Counted from the first letter of the stretch, positions 27,560 to 35,791 are shown. The stretch: 64,000 nt of DNA from Desulfovibrio sp. (GCA_031280915.1 JAITGC010000026.1:1-64000), one strand, 5' to 3'. The notes: generated by a model from the sequence alone, not told the origin. A program made the numbers and translations.

Positions 27560-29014
27560 TCAGAGCGGCGCGGACGCGGCGTCGCGTCCGTAATCGTCCT
27601 CAAAACGCACAATGTCGTCTTCCCCGAGATAGGCCCCGCTCTGCACCTCAATGATTTCCAGGGGCAGCTTGCCGGGGTTGCTCAGGCGGTGTTTCACTCC
27701 CAAGGGGATGTAGCCCGACTGGTCCTCATGCAGCAGCAGGTTTTTTTCGCCGACGCTTATCCGGCCTGTGCCGCGCACCACAATCCAGTGCTCGGCCCGG
27801 TGATGGTGCATCTGCAGGGAAAGGGTCGCGCCGGGGTTGACCATGATGCGTTTGACCTGAAAACGGTCGCCCAGGGCCAGGGTTTCATACCAGCCCCAGG
27901 GCCTGAACACGCGCAAATGGGTGTCTTTTTCCGCGCGGCCGTCACGGGTGAGGCGCCCCACGATACTTTTGATTTCCTGGGCGCGGGCTTTGTCGGCTAC
28001 CAGAACGGCGTCGCCCGTTTCCACAACCACCACGCCGCTCAGGCCCAGGGCCGCCACAAGGCGGCCGCTGGAGTGCAGATAGCTGTTTTTCACGGACTCG
28101 GCGAGCACGTCGCCCACCAGCACATTGCCTCCGGTATCCTTGTTCGCGTTGAGATACACCGATTCCCAGGAACCCAGGTCGCTCCATCCGGCGTTGAGCG
28201 GCGTCACGGCCGCAAGGGCCGTTTTTTCCATGACGGCATAATCAATGGAATCCGACGGGCAGGCGGCAAAGGCCTTGGCGTCCAGCCGTATGAAATCCAT
28301 ATCCGTGTGCCGCTTTGCAAAGGCTTCGCGGACACAGGCATGGATGCGCGGGGCATGGCGCTCCAACTCGGCCAGATAGAGACGCGGCGTGAAGCAGAAC
28401 ATACCGCTGTTCCAGTAAAAACCGCCTTGGGCCAGCATGGCTTCGGCTTTTCCAATATCCGGTTTTTCCACAAAACGCCGCACGGCGTAGCCGTCCGGCA
28501 ACTCTTCCCCGCGTTCAATCCAGCCGTAGCCGGTTTCCGCCTTGTCAGGCACAATGCCGAAGGTCACAAGCCTGCCGTCGTCGGCCAGACGCGCGGCCCG
28601 GTCCACAGCTTCGGCAAAGGCCGCCTGGTCGCGCAGAGCGTGGTCGGAGGGCAGTGCCAGCAACGGCCCGCTGTCTTCGGCATCCACCCGGCCGTCCAGG
28701 CTTTCCGGGGTACCTAGGGCGGCCAGGGCCGCTACGGCAATGGCGGGTGCGGTATTGCGTCCTTCGGGTTCCAGGATGATGATCGCGGCCGCGAAGCCGG
28801 CGGCTTGCAGTTGCGCGGCCGCCAGAAAGCGCTGTTCTTCATTGCAGACAATGATAGGGGCCGCCAAATCGGGCAAATCCCGTATGCGGTTCAGGGTGTC
28901 GCCGAAAAGGCTGTGGCCGCCCAGATCCATGAACTGTTTGGGATACAGGCTGCGGGAGAGGGGCCAGAGGCGGGCGCCTGACCCGCCGCACAGTATTACG
29001 GGACGCAATGGCAT
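27560..29014 (-). CDS. manC: mannose-1-phosphate guanylyltransferase / mannose-6-phosphate isomerase
   Basis: A 484-residue bifunctional type II enzyme. The nucleotidyltransferase half opens with PVILCGGSGARLWPLSR, the GTP-binding loop, and has LPSDHAL and FVEKPD. The C-terminal cupin isomerase half carries RPWGWYETLALGDRFQVKRI, then QMHHHRAEHWIVVRGTG with the metal-binding histidines. It makes GDP-mannose for surface polysaccharide or lipopolysaccharide. I chose the ATG at 29014 with GGAG 7 bases upstream rather than an in-frame TTG at 29026. Confidence 0.93.
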   Translation of the reverse strand: MPLRPVILCGGSGARLWPLSRSLYPKQFMDLGGHSLFGDTLNRIRDLPDLAAPIIVCNEEQRFLAAAQLQAAGFAAAIIILEPEGRNTAPAIAVAALAALGTPESLDGRVDAEDSGPLLALPSDHALRDQAAFAEAVDRAARLADDGRLVTFGIVPDKAETGYGWIERGEELPDGYAVRRFVEKPDIGKAEAMLAQGGFYWNSGMFCFTPRLYLAELERHAPRIHACVREAFAKRHTDMDFIRLDAKAFAACPSDSIDYAVMEKTALAAVTPLNAGWSDLGSWESVYLNANKDTGGNVLVGDVLAESVKNSYLHSSGRLVAALGLSGVVVVETGDAVLVADKARAQEIKSIVGRLTRDGRAEKDTHLRVFRPWGWYETLALGDRFQVKRIMVNPGATLSLQMHHHRAEHWIVVRGTGRISVGEKNLLLHEDQSGYIPLGVKHRLSNPGKLPLEIIEVQSGAYLGEDDIVRFEDDYGRDAASAPL

Positions 29015-29086
29015 GGTATACTCCAAAAAAACGGTTTGTCGTGAGCGGGACGGGCGCTTGCGGGGCGCCGGCGGAATTTTCCGGCG

Positions 29087-29695
29087 TCAGGGCGTGGCGG
29101 ATTTTTTGCCGCGCAGCACGGGTTTGCCCAGGCGCATATCTTCCATAAGCCGCGTCACTTCCGCCGCGCGTTGCTCGGTGCCGCGCAAGAGCACAAACAC
29201 CAGCAGGTTTTTGCCGTCGCGCCGCATCCTGGTGCGCAGGCCACGCCCTTCCAGACGCTGGCGAAGGGCGTCGGCATTATCTTCGTCCCTGAGGGCGGCC
29301 ACTTGAAAAACATAATCATACATGCCGTCTTGCGGCAAGCTTTGAACGGGTTTGATTTGGGCCTGTCCGCCGGGGGAAGGGGCGGGATGTTCCGGCAGGG
29401 GCTTCACCGGGTCCAGGGCTTTACTTCGTTGAGCGGCGCTGGGGGAGTCTTTCAAGGCTGAAGAGAAACGCAGTTCTTCAGGGGTAAGAATTTTGTCCAG
29501 CTCCTGGGGCGGACTTGGAGGAGCGGCCGTTTCCTGCGGCTCCGGCTGCCGCTCCAGACTTGCCCTGCCGCGCATCACCCCCGCCAGATAAGCCAGGGCG
29601 ACGATGACCACAGCCAGAACACACATGCCCGCCAAGGATGAAAAACGCGGATTCGGATTGAGCCAGGCCCGCGCCTCGCGGGCTTCATCATCCAT
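29087..29695 (-). CDS. SPOR-domain membrane protein
   Basis: A 202-residue protein: short cytoplasmic N-terminus, one transmembrane helix at about residues 22-42 (AGMCVLAVVIVALAYLAGVM), a proline-rich periplasmic linker, and a C-terminal SPOR domain (about 125-195) with YVFQVAALRDEDNADALRQRL. SPOR domains bind denuded septal peptidoglycan. The ATG at 29695 overlaps the hypB stop by 8 bases, so it is cotranscribed with hydrogenase maturation genes, although no functional link is obvious. Confidence 0.85.
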   Translation of the reverse strand: MDDEAREARAWLNPNPRFSSLAGMCVLAVVIVALAYLAGVMRGRASLERQPEPQETAAPPSPPQELDKILTPEELRFSSALKDSPSAAQRSKALDPVKPLPEHPAPSPGGQAQIKPVQSLPQDGMYDYVFQVAALRDEDNADALRQRLEGRGLRTRMRRDGKNLLVFVLLRGTEQRAAEVTRLMEDMRLGKPVLRGKKSATP

Positions 29696-30347
29696 GTTTT
29701 TTTGCCTCTCTGGCCTGTCCAAGCCAGCGGTACCATTGCTCAAGACCTTGGCCGTCGCGGCAGGAAAGCTCAAAAATTTCAAGATTGCCATTGAGTTTGG
29801 AGGCAAAGGCCCGCGCGCGGGCGAGGTCGAAATCCACATGGGGCAACAGGTCAATTTTGTTCAGGATCATGACCTTGGCCAGATTGAAGAGCAGGGGGTA
29901 TTTTTCTGGCTTGTCGTCGCCCTCGGCAACGCTGAGCAGGGCGATTTTAGCGTCTTCTCCGCAGTCGAATTCCACCGGACAGACAAGGTTGCCCACGTTT
30001 TCGATAAAGAGAATGTCCAGATCGTCAAGGCTGAGTTCATCCAGCGCCCGGCTGATCATGGCGCTGTTCAAATGGCAGCCGCCTTCGGTATTTATCTGTA
30101 CGGCCTGCGCCCCGGTGGCGGCCACGCGCTCGGCGTCGTTGCTGGTTTGGAGGTCGCCCTCAATGACGGCCATGCGGAACTTGCCCGTCAAATCGCGCAG
30201 TGTGCGTTCCAGCAGGGATGTTTTGCCGGCGCCGGGCGAACTGATGAGATTCAGGGCCAGAATGCCGCGCTCAAGCAGGCGCTTGCGCACCGCGTCGGCC
30301 ATTTTTTCATTGGCTTCCAGTACATTGCGTATGACAGGAATATGCAT
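29688..30347 (-). CDS. hypB: hydrogenase nickel incorporation GTPase HypB
   Basis: A 219-residue P-loop GTPase of the SIMIBI class. Walker A is SSPGAGKTS, followed by VIEGDLQTSNDAERV and GCHLNSAMI with the bridging Cys-His used for metal binding at the dimer interface, then FIENVGNLVCP and LNKIDLLPHV, the guanine-specificity motif. The N-terminal His-rich or CxxCGC nickel-storage segment of longer HypB proteins is absent. It inserts nickel into [NiFe] hydrogenase with HypA, which is encoded just upstream. I chose the ATG at 30347; the hydrogenase itself is not in the window. Confidence 0.94.
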   Translation of the reverse strand: MHIPVIRNVLEANEKMADAVRKRLLERGILALNLISSPGAGKTSLLERTLRDLTGKFRMAVIEGDLQTSNDAERVAATGAQAVQINTEGGCHLNSAMISRALDELSLDDLDILFIENVGNLVCPVEFDCGEDAKIALLSVAEGDDKPEKYPLLFNLAKVMILNKIDLLPHVDFDLARARAFASKLNGNLEIFELSCRDGQGLEQWYRWLGQAREAKKHG

Positions 30348-30391
30348 CTCGGTTGTTTCCTCAGATTTTTCGTTTCCCGTTTCGGCGGATT

Positions 30392-30745
30392 TCAAGCCGC
30401 TTCAATGCGGCTTAATATCATCTCCTTGCCCTGTTCCACAATATGCCCGAAAAGTTCTCCGCAGCCGGGGCAGGGGGTGACAAGCGCCTCCCGGCTTTCC
30501 CCGCCGAAGGTCGCGCCGCACAAGGGGCACTTCAGCCGTAGCGGCAAGCTGACAAGCTCAAGGCGAGCCTGTTCATGGGCGGTGCCCCTTGTGAGCATTT
30601 CAAAACAGCAGCGCAACGCTTCCGGCATGACGCCGGCCAGGACGCCGTATTCTATCCGTGCCATGACAAGGCGCGTACGGTTGCAGCGGAGGAGTTCCTC
30701 TTCAGCCAGAGAAAGCAGACTCTGGGCAAGGGCCATTTCATGCAT
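30392..30745 (-). CDS. hypA: hydrogenase nickel chaperone HypA
   Basis: A 117-residue protein of normal HypA length. It begins MHEMAL, with His2 and Glu3 being the known nickel ligands, and has the zinc-binding pair KCPLCG and PCPGCG. The ATG at 30745 is required to expose the N-terminal nickel site, which excludes the longer frame. It delivers nickel to HypB and the hydrogenase large subunit. It is the first gene of the hypA-hypB-SPOR operon. Confidence 0.94.
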   Translation of the reverse strand: MHEMALAQSLLSLAEEELLRCNRTRLVMARIEYGVLAGVMPEALRCCFEMLTRGTAHEQARLELVSLPLRLKCPLCGATFGGESREALVTPCPGCGELFGHIVEQGKEMILSRIEAA

Positions 30746-30900
30746 GGTCGATATGTATCCCAAAGCGGTGGCCCCGTCAAAGGCTCCAGTTTTTGGATAG
30801 TGGTCAAATTTGCCGTGATTTAGCGCCAGGCGCCGGTTTTTCGCTTCGATTATGTGGCTAAGAGCACACGCTCTCGCGATTTTTACGGGCATGTTTTTAC

Positions 30901-30941
30901 AAAAATCAGAGGGCGACCGCGCCAGAAGACGCAACCGCCCT
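30901..30941 (-). terminator. Rho-independent terminator of the butanediol dehydrogenase gene
   Basis: On the minus strand a 12-bp stem with a few G-U pairs (30930-30941 with 30910-30921) encloses an 8-base loop and is followed by CTGATTTTTGT. It lies 31 bases after the stop codon of the dehydrogenase gene. Confidence 0.75.
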
Positions 30942-30971
30942 GAAAGAAGAGATGAACCAAGAGCGTCTGAT

Positions 30972-32042
30972 TTACGGATGCACGATAATTTTGATGTTTT
31001 CGTCCTTGTTGTTTATCAGTTCAAGGAAGCCCTTTTCAATGATGTCCTCCAACTGGATTCTGCCGGTAATGAGCGAATCGGCCTTGAGTTGGCCGCTGGC
31101 CAGCAGGGCGGAAACGCCCTTGAAATCCTCCAGGGTGTAAGCCAGTGTGCCGATAACGCGTTTGTCCGTGCCGCTCAGGCCGAAAAAGTTGAACGCGCTC
31201 GGCTCTTCAAAAATGCCCACGATGACAGCGCGGGCCGTATTCCTGATAAGATCGACAGCCAGAGGCCCCGTGTTTTTGTGACCGACGCACTCAAAGGCGA
31301 CGTCAGCCCCGCTGCCGTTGGTAAGGGCCTTGACTTCGGCCACCACGTCGCATTCCTTGGGATTGAGGATGATATCCGCTCCGCATTCCTTGGCTTTGGT
31401 TATGCGCGCTGCGGACTGCTCCAGCACGATGACTCTGGCCGCGCCGGCCGCCTTGGCCGTCATCAGGGTGCCGAGGCCGATGGTGCCCGCGCCGATGACC
31501 ACCGCCGTCTCGCCGAGGATTGTTCCCGCCATGCGCACGGCCTTGAAGCCCGTCGCCAGCGGTTCGATCACGGCGCCGGCTTCGGGGGAGACTCCTTTCG
31601 GCAGCACATAGCACAGTTGCGCAGGCACATTGACGTATGAGGCGAAGGCGCCGTCGTTGTGCAGGCCGGTGAAGGCCAGCTTTTCGCAGACATTGTATTT
31701 GCCGTCGCGGCACGGCTGGCATTCGCCGCAGTGCTGACAGGCGTCCGGCGCGACCATGTCGCCGATCTTGAGGTTGTTGACGCCTGCCCCGACTTCTACC
31801 ACCGTGCCTGTAAATTCATGGCCCAGAATGAGGCTGCCTTGTTTGCCCGTGAGAGGATGAGGCGCGTTGACGGGAATAAAAATGGGTCCGGCGATGTATT
31901 CGTGCAAATCCGACCCGCATATCCCGCACCAGGCGACCTTGATTTTCACCCAGCCCGGTTGCGGCGACGGCGGCACCGGCACTGTTTCTACTCTGATGTC
32001 TTTCTTGCCATGCCACACCACTGCCCGCATTGTCTCTCCCAT
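30972..32042 (-). CDS. bdhA: zinc-dependent 2,3-butanediol dehydrogenase
   Basis: A 356-residue medium-chain dehydrogenase. The catalytic zinc site begins WCGICGSDLHE and continues GHEFTG. The structural zinc loop has four cysteines in CQHCGECQPCRDGKYNVC. The NAD-binding loop is VIGAGTIGLGT. Insert HPLTGKQGSLILGHEF is typical of (R,R)-butanediol dehydrogenases. It would oxidise 2,3-butanediol to acetoin for the acetoin dehydrogenase complex encoded divergently. The ATG at 32042 has AAGGAG 8 bases upstream; a start at 32030 is also possible. A sigma-54 promoter lies about 60 bases upstream of this start. Confidence 0.88.
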   Translation of the reverse strand: MGETMRAVVWHGKKDIRVETVPVPPSPQPGWVKIKVAWCGICGSDLHEYIAGPIFIPVNAPHPLTGKQGSLILGHEFTGTVVEVGAGVNNLKIGDMVAPDACQHCGECQPCRDGKYNVCEKLAFTGLHNDGAFASYVNVPAQLCYVLPKGVSPEAGAVIEPLATGFKAVRMAGTILGETAVVIGAGTIGLGTLMTAKAAGAARVIVLEQSAARITKAKECGADIILNPKECDVVAEVKALTNGSGADVAFECVGHKNTGPLAVDLIRNTARAVIVGIFEEPSAFNFFGLSGTDKRVIGTLAYTLEDFKGVSALLASGQLKADSLITGRIQLEDIIEKGFLELINNKDENIKIIVHP

Positions 32043-32111
32043 AACCACAACTCCTTTTGGTTGAATTTTTCACCTTAAGGGAACCAGATCTCTAGTTATG
32101 ACAAAAATATA

Positions 32112-32128
32112 AAGCAATAGTCGTGCCA
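32112..32128 (-). promoter_or_regulatory. sigma-54 promoter of the butanediol dehydrogenase gene
   Basis: The minus strand reads TGGCACGACTATTGCTT, a near-perfect -24/-12 element: GG (32127-32126), exactly 10 bases, then GC (32115-32114). Transcription would begin near 32102, leaving a 60-base leader before the ATG at 32042. Confidence 0.88.
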
Positions 32129-32244
32129 CCTGGAAGCACGTTTTTTTTCTCCCCGGACTTTTACGGGAACAAGGCGACATCACAAAAAAAACAGGCGGCG
32201 GCGGTGAAGCGGATTGCTATTTGCCCCTCTGTTCGGAGGGTAAG

Positions 32245-32261
32245 TGTTCCGATTTGAAACA
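32245..32261. promoter_or_regulatory. enhancer-binding dyad, copy 1
   Basis: TGTTCCGATTTGAAACA is a 17-bp imperfect dyad matching the other two copies in layout (one arm base differs, AAACA for GAACA). Its centre lies about 150 bases upstream of the predicted start of the divergent dehydrogenase transcript, a usual place for an activator of sigma-54 promoters. Confidence 0.65.
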
Positions 32262-32359
32262 GTGAATGAAAAGGCGGCTCAATGCGCGAAATCAGCAATT
32301 TTGTGCCCTGTCCAGACATTGTGACCATGCCCGGCGGCCCTGGCCGGGACTTGTCCAGG

Positions 32360-32376
32360 TGTTCCATTTTCGAACA
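32360..32376. promoter_or_regulatory. enhancer-binding dyad, copy 2
   Basis: TGTTCCATTTTCGAACA has perfect 5-base arms TGTTC and GAACA. It agrees with copy 3 at 15 of 17 positions. Its centre is about 99 bases upstream of the predicted start from the sigma-54 promoter at 32440. Confidence 0.75.
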
Positions 32377-32439
32377 ATTTTTATGCGCCGCCGGAACCGT
32401 GGTGCGTCGGTCAATCGCAGTGGGTTGGACAGTTGCCTG

Positions 32440-32457
32440 TCGGCATGGGATTTGCTT
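32440..32457 (+). promoter_or_regulatory. sigma-54 promoter of the membrane-protein gene
   Basis: TCGGCATGGGATTTGCTT has GG (32442-32443), 10 bases, then GC (32454-32455). The 20-base stretch TGTCGGCATGGGATTTGCTT is repeated exactly at the promoter before the E2 gene. Predicted transcription start is near 32467, which leaves a leader of about 290 bases. Confidence 0.85.
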
Positions 32458-32661
32458 GGCGGCAAGGCAGGTATTTGGCGAGAAAGCGCGTGAAGCCCGT
32501 GGAACGCCCGTCAGCGGGAACAAGTGTTGGGCGGCGGCAGGTGGCTGTACAGGTGGCAGTGTTGTTGTTGTTTGGGCAACGGTCCTTTGGCTTGTGACTT
32601 GAAAAATGAATGGGACTGTGTCCGCAAGGTGCTTATGATTTGGGGGTTCTAAGCACAAAAA

Positions 32662-32703
32662 CCACTTTTTCCGCTGGCCGGCGCCTTGCGGAGCGTAAAG
32701 TGG
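32662..32703 (+). promoter_or_regulatory. structured leader hairpin before the membrane-protein gene
   Basis: CCACTTT (32662-32668) pairs with AAAGTGG (32697-32703), and CCGC (32671-32674) pairs with GCGG (32688-32691) inside it. It lies in the unusually long leader between the sigma-54 promoter and the ATG at 32761. I see no coding gene in 32468-32760. A role in translation control or RNA stability is possible but not shown. Confidence 0.4.
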
Positions 32704-32760
32704 CAGAGCGGCGCCGTCAGGAAGCATTGTCAGTCATCAAACCGGAATGGAGAGGCGCGT

Positions 32761-33720
32761 ATGATTTTTGACAGCAGTATTCTGAACACGGTGGTACTGG
32801 CCTTTGTGGGCGGCCTTTTCGGCGCGAGCCTGGGTGGTTTGTGGGTTTTCGTGCTTGATGCCCTGCTGGTTCTTCTGGGCTGTATTGTTGTTTTGGCGGG
32901 AGGCTCGGATTTCCTGCTGCTGCAAATAGCCCTGGGGCCTTTGTTCGGCCCCCAGTCAACTTTTTTGGGAGGTTCCATCGCTGCTTCATATGCGGCCGGA
33001 ATCCGAAAAAATCACCCGGGGGGCAGCGGGCGCGACATTATCTCCCCTCTGTTGGACACCTCCTGGGATGTACTGCTGGTCGGCGGCGCAGGAGCAGTGG
33101 TCTGCGCACTGCTGGCCACTGCGGCGCCGCACATTCCCGTATTGAACCGTACCGATACATTGGCCGGGCCAATTATCATTGTGGCCATTATCGGCCGTTT
33201 CCTGTTTCATCGTGAAGGTCCCTGCGGCAAGCTGGCATCCATCAAAAAGCTCGGCCTGCTCGGAACCGACGATTACAAGATTTCCTGGGTACCCTGGATG
33301 GCGCAGCCTTCGCGTCTCCTGATCGTCGGCGCTTCTGTCGGGGGAATTTCCGGCGCGGTGGCCATGTTCTGTCAGCAGACTTTGCAGCCCATGGTTGAGG
33401 CCGGCCGCGTGGCGGCGGTTACGGCCCATATAGTGCCCTATATTTTCTTCTGGGGTGTTTCGGGCATCATGTTGACCGCGATGCAACTGGGCAAGGGCGC
33501 CACCCAGAAAATCCCAATCACCCACGGCATGGCAGTCCTTGGAGCGGCGGCCTATCTGAGCAGTCATTCGTTGGTCATCGCCATTCTCGGCGGTATTTTC
33601 GGCGCGTTTCTTGAAGAACTCTGCGCGCGCTGCTTCATCAATCACGCCAGCGATCACGTGGATCCGCCGGCCTTCGCCATAACCTTGGGCGTTCTGGCGT
33701 ATAGTTTCATTCCCTGGTGA
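32761..33720 (+). CDS. integral membrane protein, DUF7973-like, candidate acetoin/butanediol transporter
   Basis: A 319-residue hydrophobic protein with about eight to ten membrane segments, for example VVLAFVGGLFGASLGGLWVF near the start and SLVIAILGGIFGAFLEELC near the end. Small-residue motifs GGLFGASLGG and GGIFGAFLEE recur at both ends, suggesting an internal repeat. It has no ATP-binding or known transporter motif that I recognise. The ATG follows GGAGAG. It has its own sigma-54 promoter and enhancer site matching those of the acetoin operon, and it sits between butanediol dehydrogenase and the E2 gene, so uptake of acetoin or 2,3-butanediol is a reasonable inference from context only. 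Confidence 0.6.
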   Translation: MIFDSSILNTVVLAFVGGLFGASLGGLWVFVLDALLVLLGCIVVLAGGSDFLLLQIALGPLFGPQSTFLGGSIAASYAAGIRKNHPGGSGRDIISPLLDTSWDVLLVGGAGAVVCALLATAAPHIPVLNRTDTLAGPIIIVAIIGRFLFHREGPCGKLASIKKLGLLGTDDYKISWVPWMAQPSRLLIVGASVGGISGAVAMFCQQTLQPMVEAGRVAAVTAHIVPYIFFWGVSGIMLTAMQLGKGATQKIPITHGMAVLGAAAYLSSHSLVIAILGGIFGAFLEELCARCFINHASDHVDPPAFAITLGVLAYSFIPW

Positions 33721-33735
33721 GACGCCATGGAGGTC

Positions 33736-33765
33736 AGGCGGCAGCGCCGCAGCGCGCTGCCGCCT
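33736..33765 (+). terminator. strong GC hairpin after the membrane-protein gene
   Basis: A perfect 12-bp stem (33736-33747 with 33754-33765) with a 6-base loop begins 16 bases after the stop codon. It has no U-tract directly after it; CTTTTTCGG follows about 20 bases later. It probably ends or protects the membrane-protein transcript before the next sigma-54 promoter. Confidence 0.6.
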
Positions 33766-34004
33766 CTGGAGAGCGCCGTTCGCTTTTTCGGTATCTCCAC
33801 GAACGGGGGAGGGTGCCCTTGTCGCCCGCGAAAGACCGCGCCCCCTTGCCGTATTCGGGAAAAAAGGAGGGTGTTCAGGTTTGGAACAGATGACGGACAA
33901 GGTGATGCAATGGCCTGGACAGCCCGGGCGTGGGGCGGGATGCCCGCATGGAGAGGGAGCTTCCCCATGCCAGTCCTTGCACCCGGCGGCCGGAAGGCAA
34001 CCGT

Positions 34005-34021
34005 TGTTCCGTTATCGAACA
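34005..34021. promoter_or_regulatory. enhancer-binding dyad, copy 3
   Basis: TGTTCCGTTATCGAACA has perfect TGTTC/GAACA arms. Its centre is about 98 bases upstream of the predicted start from the sigma-54 promoter at 34084, essentially the same distance as copy 2 keeps from its own promoter. Confidence 0.75.
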
Positions 34022-34083
34022 GTTTTCACGGGCCGCAAAACGCGACCCATCCAATAATTATAAATAATTTGGCATGTTGGCTG

Positions 34084-34101
34084 TCGGCATGGGATTTGCT
34101 T
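34084..34101 (+). promoter_or_regulatory. sigma-54 promoter of the acetoin dehydrogenase operon
   Basis: TCGGCATGGGATTTGCTT with GG (34086-34087), 10 bases, GC (34098-34099). Predicted transcription start is near 34111, about 50 bases before the E2 ATG. Sigma-54 control of acetoin catabolism through the enhancer-binding protein AcoR is established in other bacteria. Confidence 0.87.
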
Positions 34102-34159
34102 TGTTTAAATATAAATAACGGTCTGAACGGCAACTGCCCTGAAATGCGGAGGAAAAAAA

Positions 34160-35374
34160 ATGGCCTTTGAAGTGCTTATGCCCAAATGGGGGCTTACCAT
34201 GAAAACAGGGAAGATCGCCCGTTGGAACGCGGTTGAGGGAGACAGCGTGAAGGCCGGCCAGCCTCTGTTGGAAGTGGAAACTGACAAGATTACCAATACT
34301 GTGGAAGCGCCGGCTGATGGTGTGCTCTTTCAGATTGTCGTCCCCGCCGGGGGCGTGGCGCCGGTAATGTCGGTCATCGGGCTGATTGCGGCGGCTGGTG
34401 AAAGTCCGGAGCGCGTGGACGGGCTCGCCGCCCCGGCAGCGGCAACGCAGGCATCCGCCTCCGCCGCGCCCTCGGGAGATGGGCCGAAAGAGGAAAAGGG
34501 CATCCGGGCCATGCCTGTCGCGCGGCGTGTCGCCAAGGAATTGAATATAGCTTTGTCCACTGTGCGGGGCACAGGCCCTGACGGAATTATTACAGAAAAA
34601 GATGTCCGCGCCGCCCATGAATCCGCCAAAGCGGCTCCTGCCGCCTCTGTTCAGCCCGGAACGGAGGCCGGTTCCACAGCGCTGGGCGACACGGTTATTC
34701 CCATGGAGGGCATCCGCAAGCTCATCGCCGACAACATGTTGGCCAGCCTGCAGGGCGCGGCTCAACTTACGGTGTTTGTGGAGGCCGACGTCACGGAAAT
34801 GGCGCTCCTGCGGGAAGCAATGCTGGCCCGCAACAAGAAGGCGGCCGAATACCGCCTGTCGTACAACGATATCATAGCCTATGCCGTCTGCCGGGCCCTG
34901 CTCAAGCACCCGGTCATGAATTCCACCCTGCGGGAAGACGGCATCCATCTGCACGGGCATGTGAACCTGGGCATCGCCGTTTCTCTGGAAAACGGCCTTA
35001 TCGTGCCCAACGTGAAAAATGCCGATACGTTCTCCCTTGAAGAGTTGAAGGAAAAGGTGCGCGACGTCGCCGCCCGCGCCCGCAAAGGCGGCTTGGGTCT
35101 GGAGGAAATCTCCGGCGGAACCTTTACCATTTCCAACGTAAGCATGATGGGCGTTGATGGCTTTACACCCATTCTCAACCCGCCGGAAACGGCCATTCTG
35201 GGCGTCGGACGGGTTGTCGCCAAAGCGGCGGCGTACAGGGGGCAAGTGTGCATACGCCAGATGATGACTTTGTCCCTGACCTTCAATCACATGGTCACCG
35301 ACGGCGGCCCCGCCATGGCTTTTCTGCGCGCTCTGGCGGACATGCTGGAAAACCCGGTAACAATGTTAAGTTAG
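34160..35374 (+). CDS. acoC: dihydrolipoamide acetyltransferase E2 of the acetoin dehydrogenase complex
   Basis: A 404-residue E2. A single lipoyl domain (1-75) carries Lys43 in ETDKITNTVEAP. After an Ala/Pro/Ser linker comes one peripheral-subunit-binding domain (about 115-155, RAMPVARRVAKELNI then GTGPDGIITEKDV). The C-terminal catalytic domain ends with NHMVTDGGPA, containing the catalytic His and Asp-Gly. It transfers the acetyl group from acetoin cleavage to CoA. The ATG follows GGAGG. It is the first gene after the sigma-54 promoter, whereas in many acetoin operons E2 follows the E1 genes. Confidence 0.9.
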   Translation: MAFEVLMPKWGLTMKTGKIARWNAVEGDSVKAGQPLLEVETDKITNTVEAPADGVLFQIVVPAGGVAPVMSVIGLIAAAGESPERVDGLAAPAAATQASASAAPSGDGPKEEKGIRAMPVARRVAKELNIALSTVRGTGPDGIITEKDVRAAHESAKAAPAASVQPGTEAGSTALGDTVIPMEGIRKLIADNMLASLQGAAQLTVFVEADVTEMALLREAMLARNKKAAEYRLSYNDIIAYAVCRALLKHPVMNSTLREDGIHLHGHVNLGIAVSLENGLIVPNVKNADTFSLEELKEKVRDVAARARKGGLGLEEISGGTFTISNVSMMGVDGFTPILNPPETAILGVGRVVAKAAAYRGQVCIRQMMTLSLTFNHMVTDGGPAMAFLRALADMLENPVTMLS

Positions 35375-35386
35375 TGAGGATAGCCT

Positions 35387-35755
35387 ATGGCCTATAAGCG
35401 TTTTGTGGTCGAGTTGGGAACCGGAGCCGATCTGCACGGGGCCGATATGACCAAGGCCGCCGTGCGGGCCGTCCGTGACGCGATATCCCGAAGTTGTCTG
35501 TGCGGCATTATCGAAATACTCGGCCGTCACGATTTCAGGGGAGTGCGCGTTCATGCGGATTTGTCCGTTCCCGAACCGGACAAGGTTGACAGGGATGCTG
35601 TTTTGGCGGCTATTCCCGTGGGAGAAAAATCCCTTGCTGTTTCCGCCGGTGGGCTGCGCGCGCCTGGCATTGAAGTCGCGCGGTTCGGCCCAGGGTCTTC
35701 TGACATTGTGATGGCTTGCGTTGCGCTCACTGTTTCCGTTGAAATTGATGCCTGA
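35387..35755 (+). CDS. Lin0512-family conserved protein
   Basis: A 122-residue protein resembling the Lin0512 family (TIGR02058) of unknown function: RFVVELGTGADLHGADMTKAAVRAVRDAIS near the start, then RVHADLSVPEPDKVD and a GGLRAPGIEV segment. It is soluble with no signal peptide. It lies 12 bases after the E2 gene and 36 before E1 alpha, so it is certainly cotranscribed with the acetoin dehydrogenase genes. It may assist assembly or substrate handling; that is inference from position only. Confidence 0.75.
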   Translation: MAYKRFVVELGTGADLHGADMTKAAVRAVRDAISRSCLCGIIEILGRHDFRGVRVHADLSVPEPDKVDRDAVLAAIPVGEKSLAVSAGGLRAPGIEVARFGPGSSDIVMACVALTVSVEIDA

Positions 35756-35791
35756 CGCAAAAAGTATACAACCCTAATGGAGGTGTGGACA

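Noticed and set aside
32329-32348. A small GC hairpin near the second dyad
   Set aside because: A six-base stem in GC-rich DNA is expected by chance and lies in no position that suggests a terminator.
32161-32727. A 188-codon minus-strand frame over the acetoin regulatory region
   Set aside because: It crosses two promoters and the dyads and has no motif or ribosome binding site.
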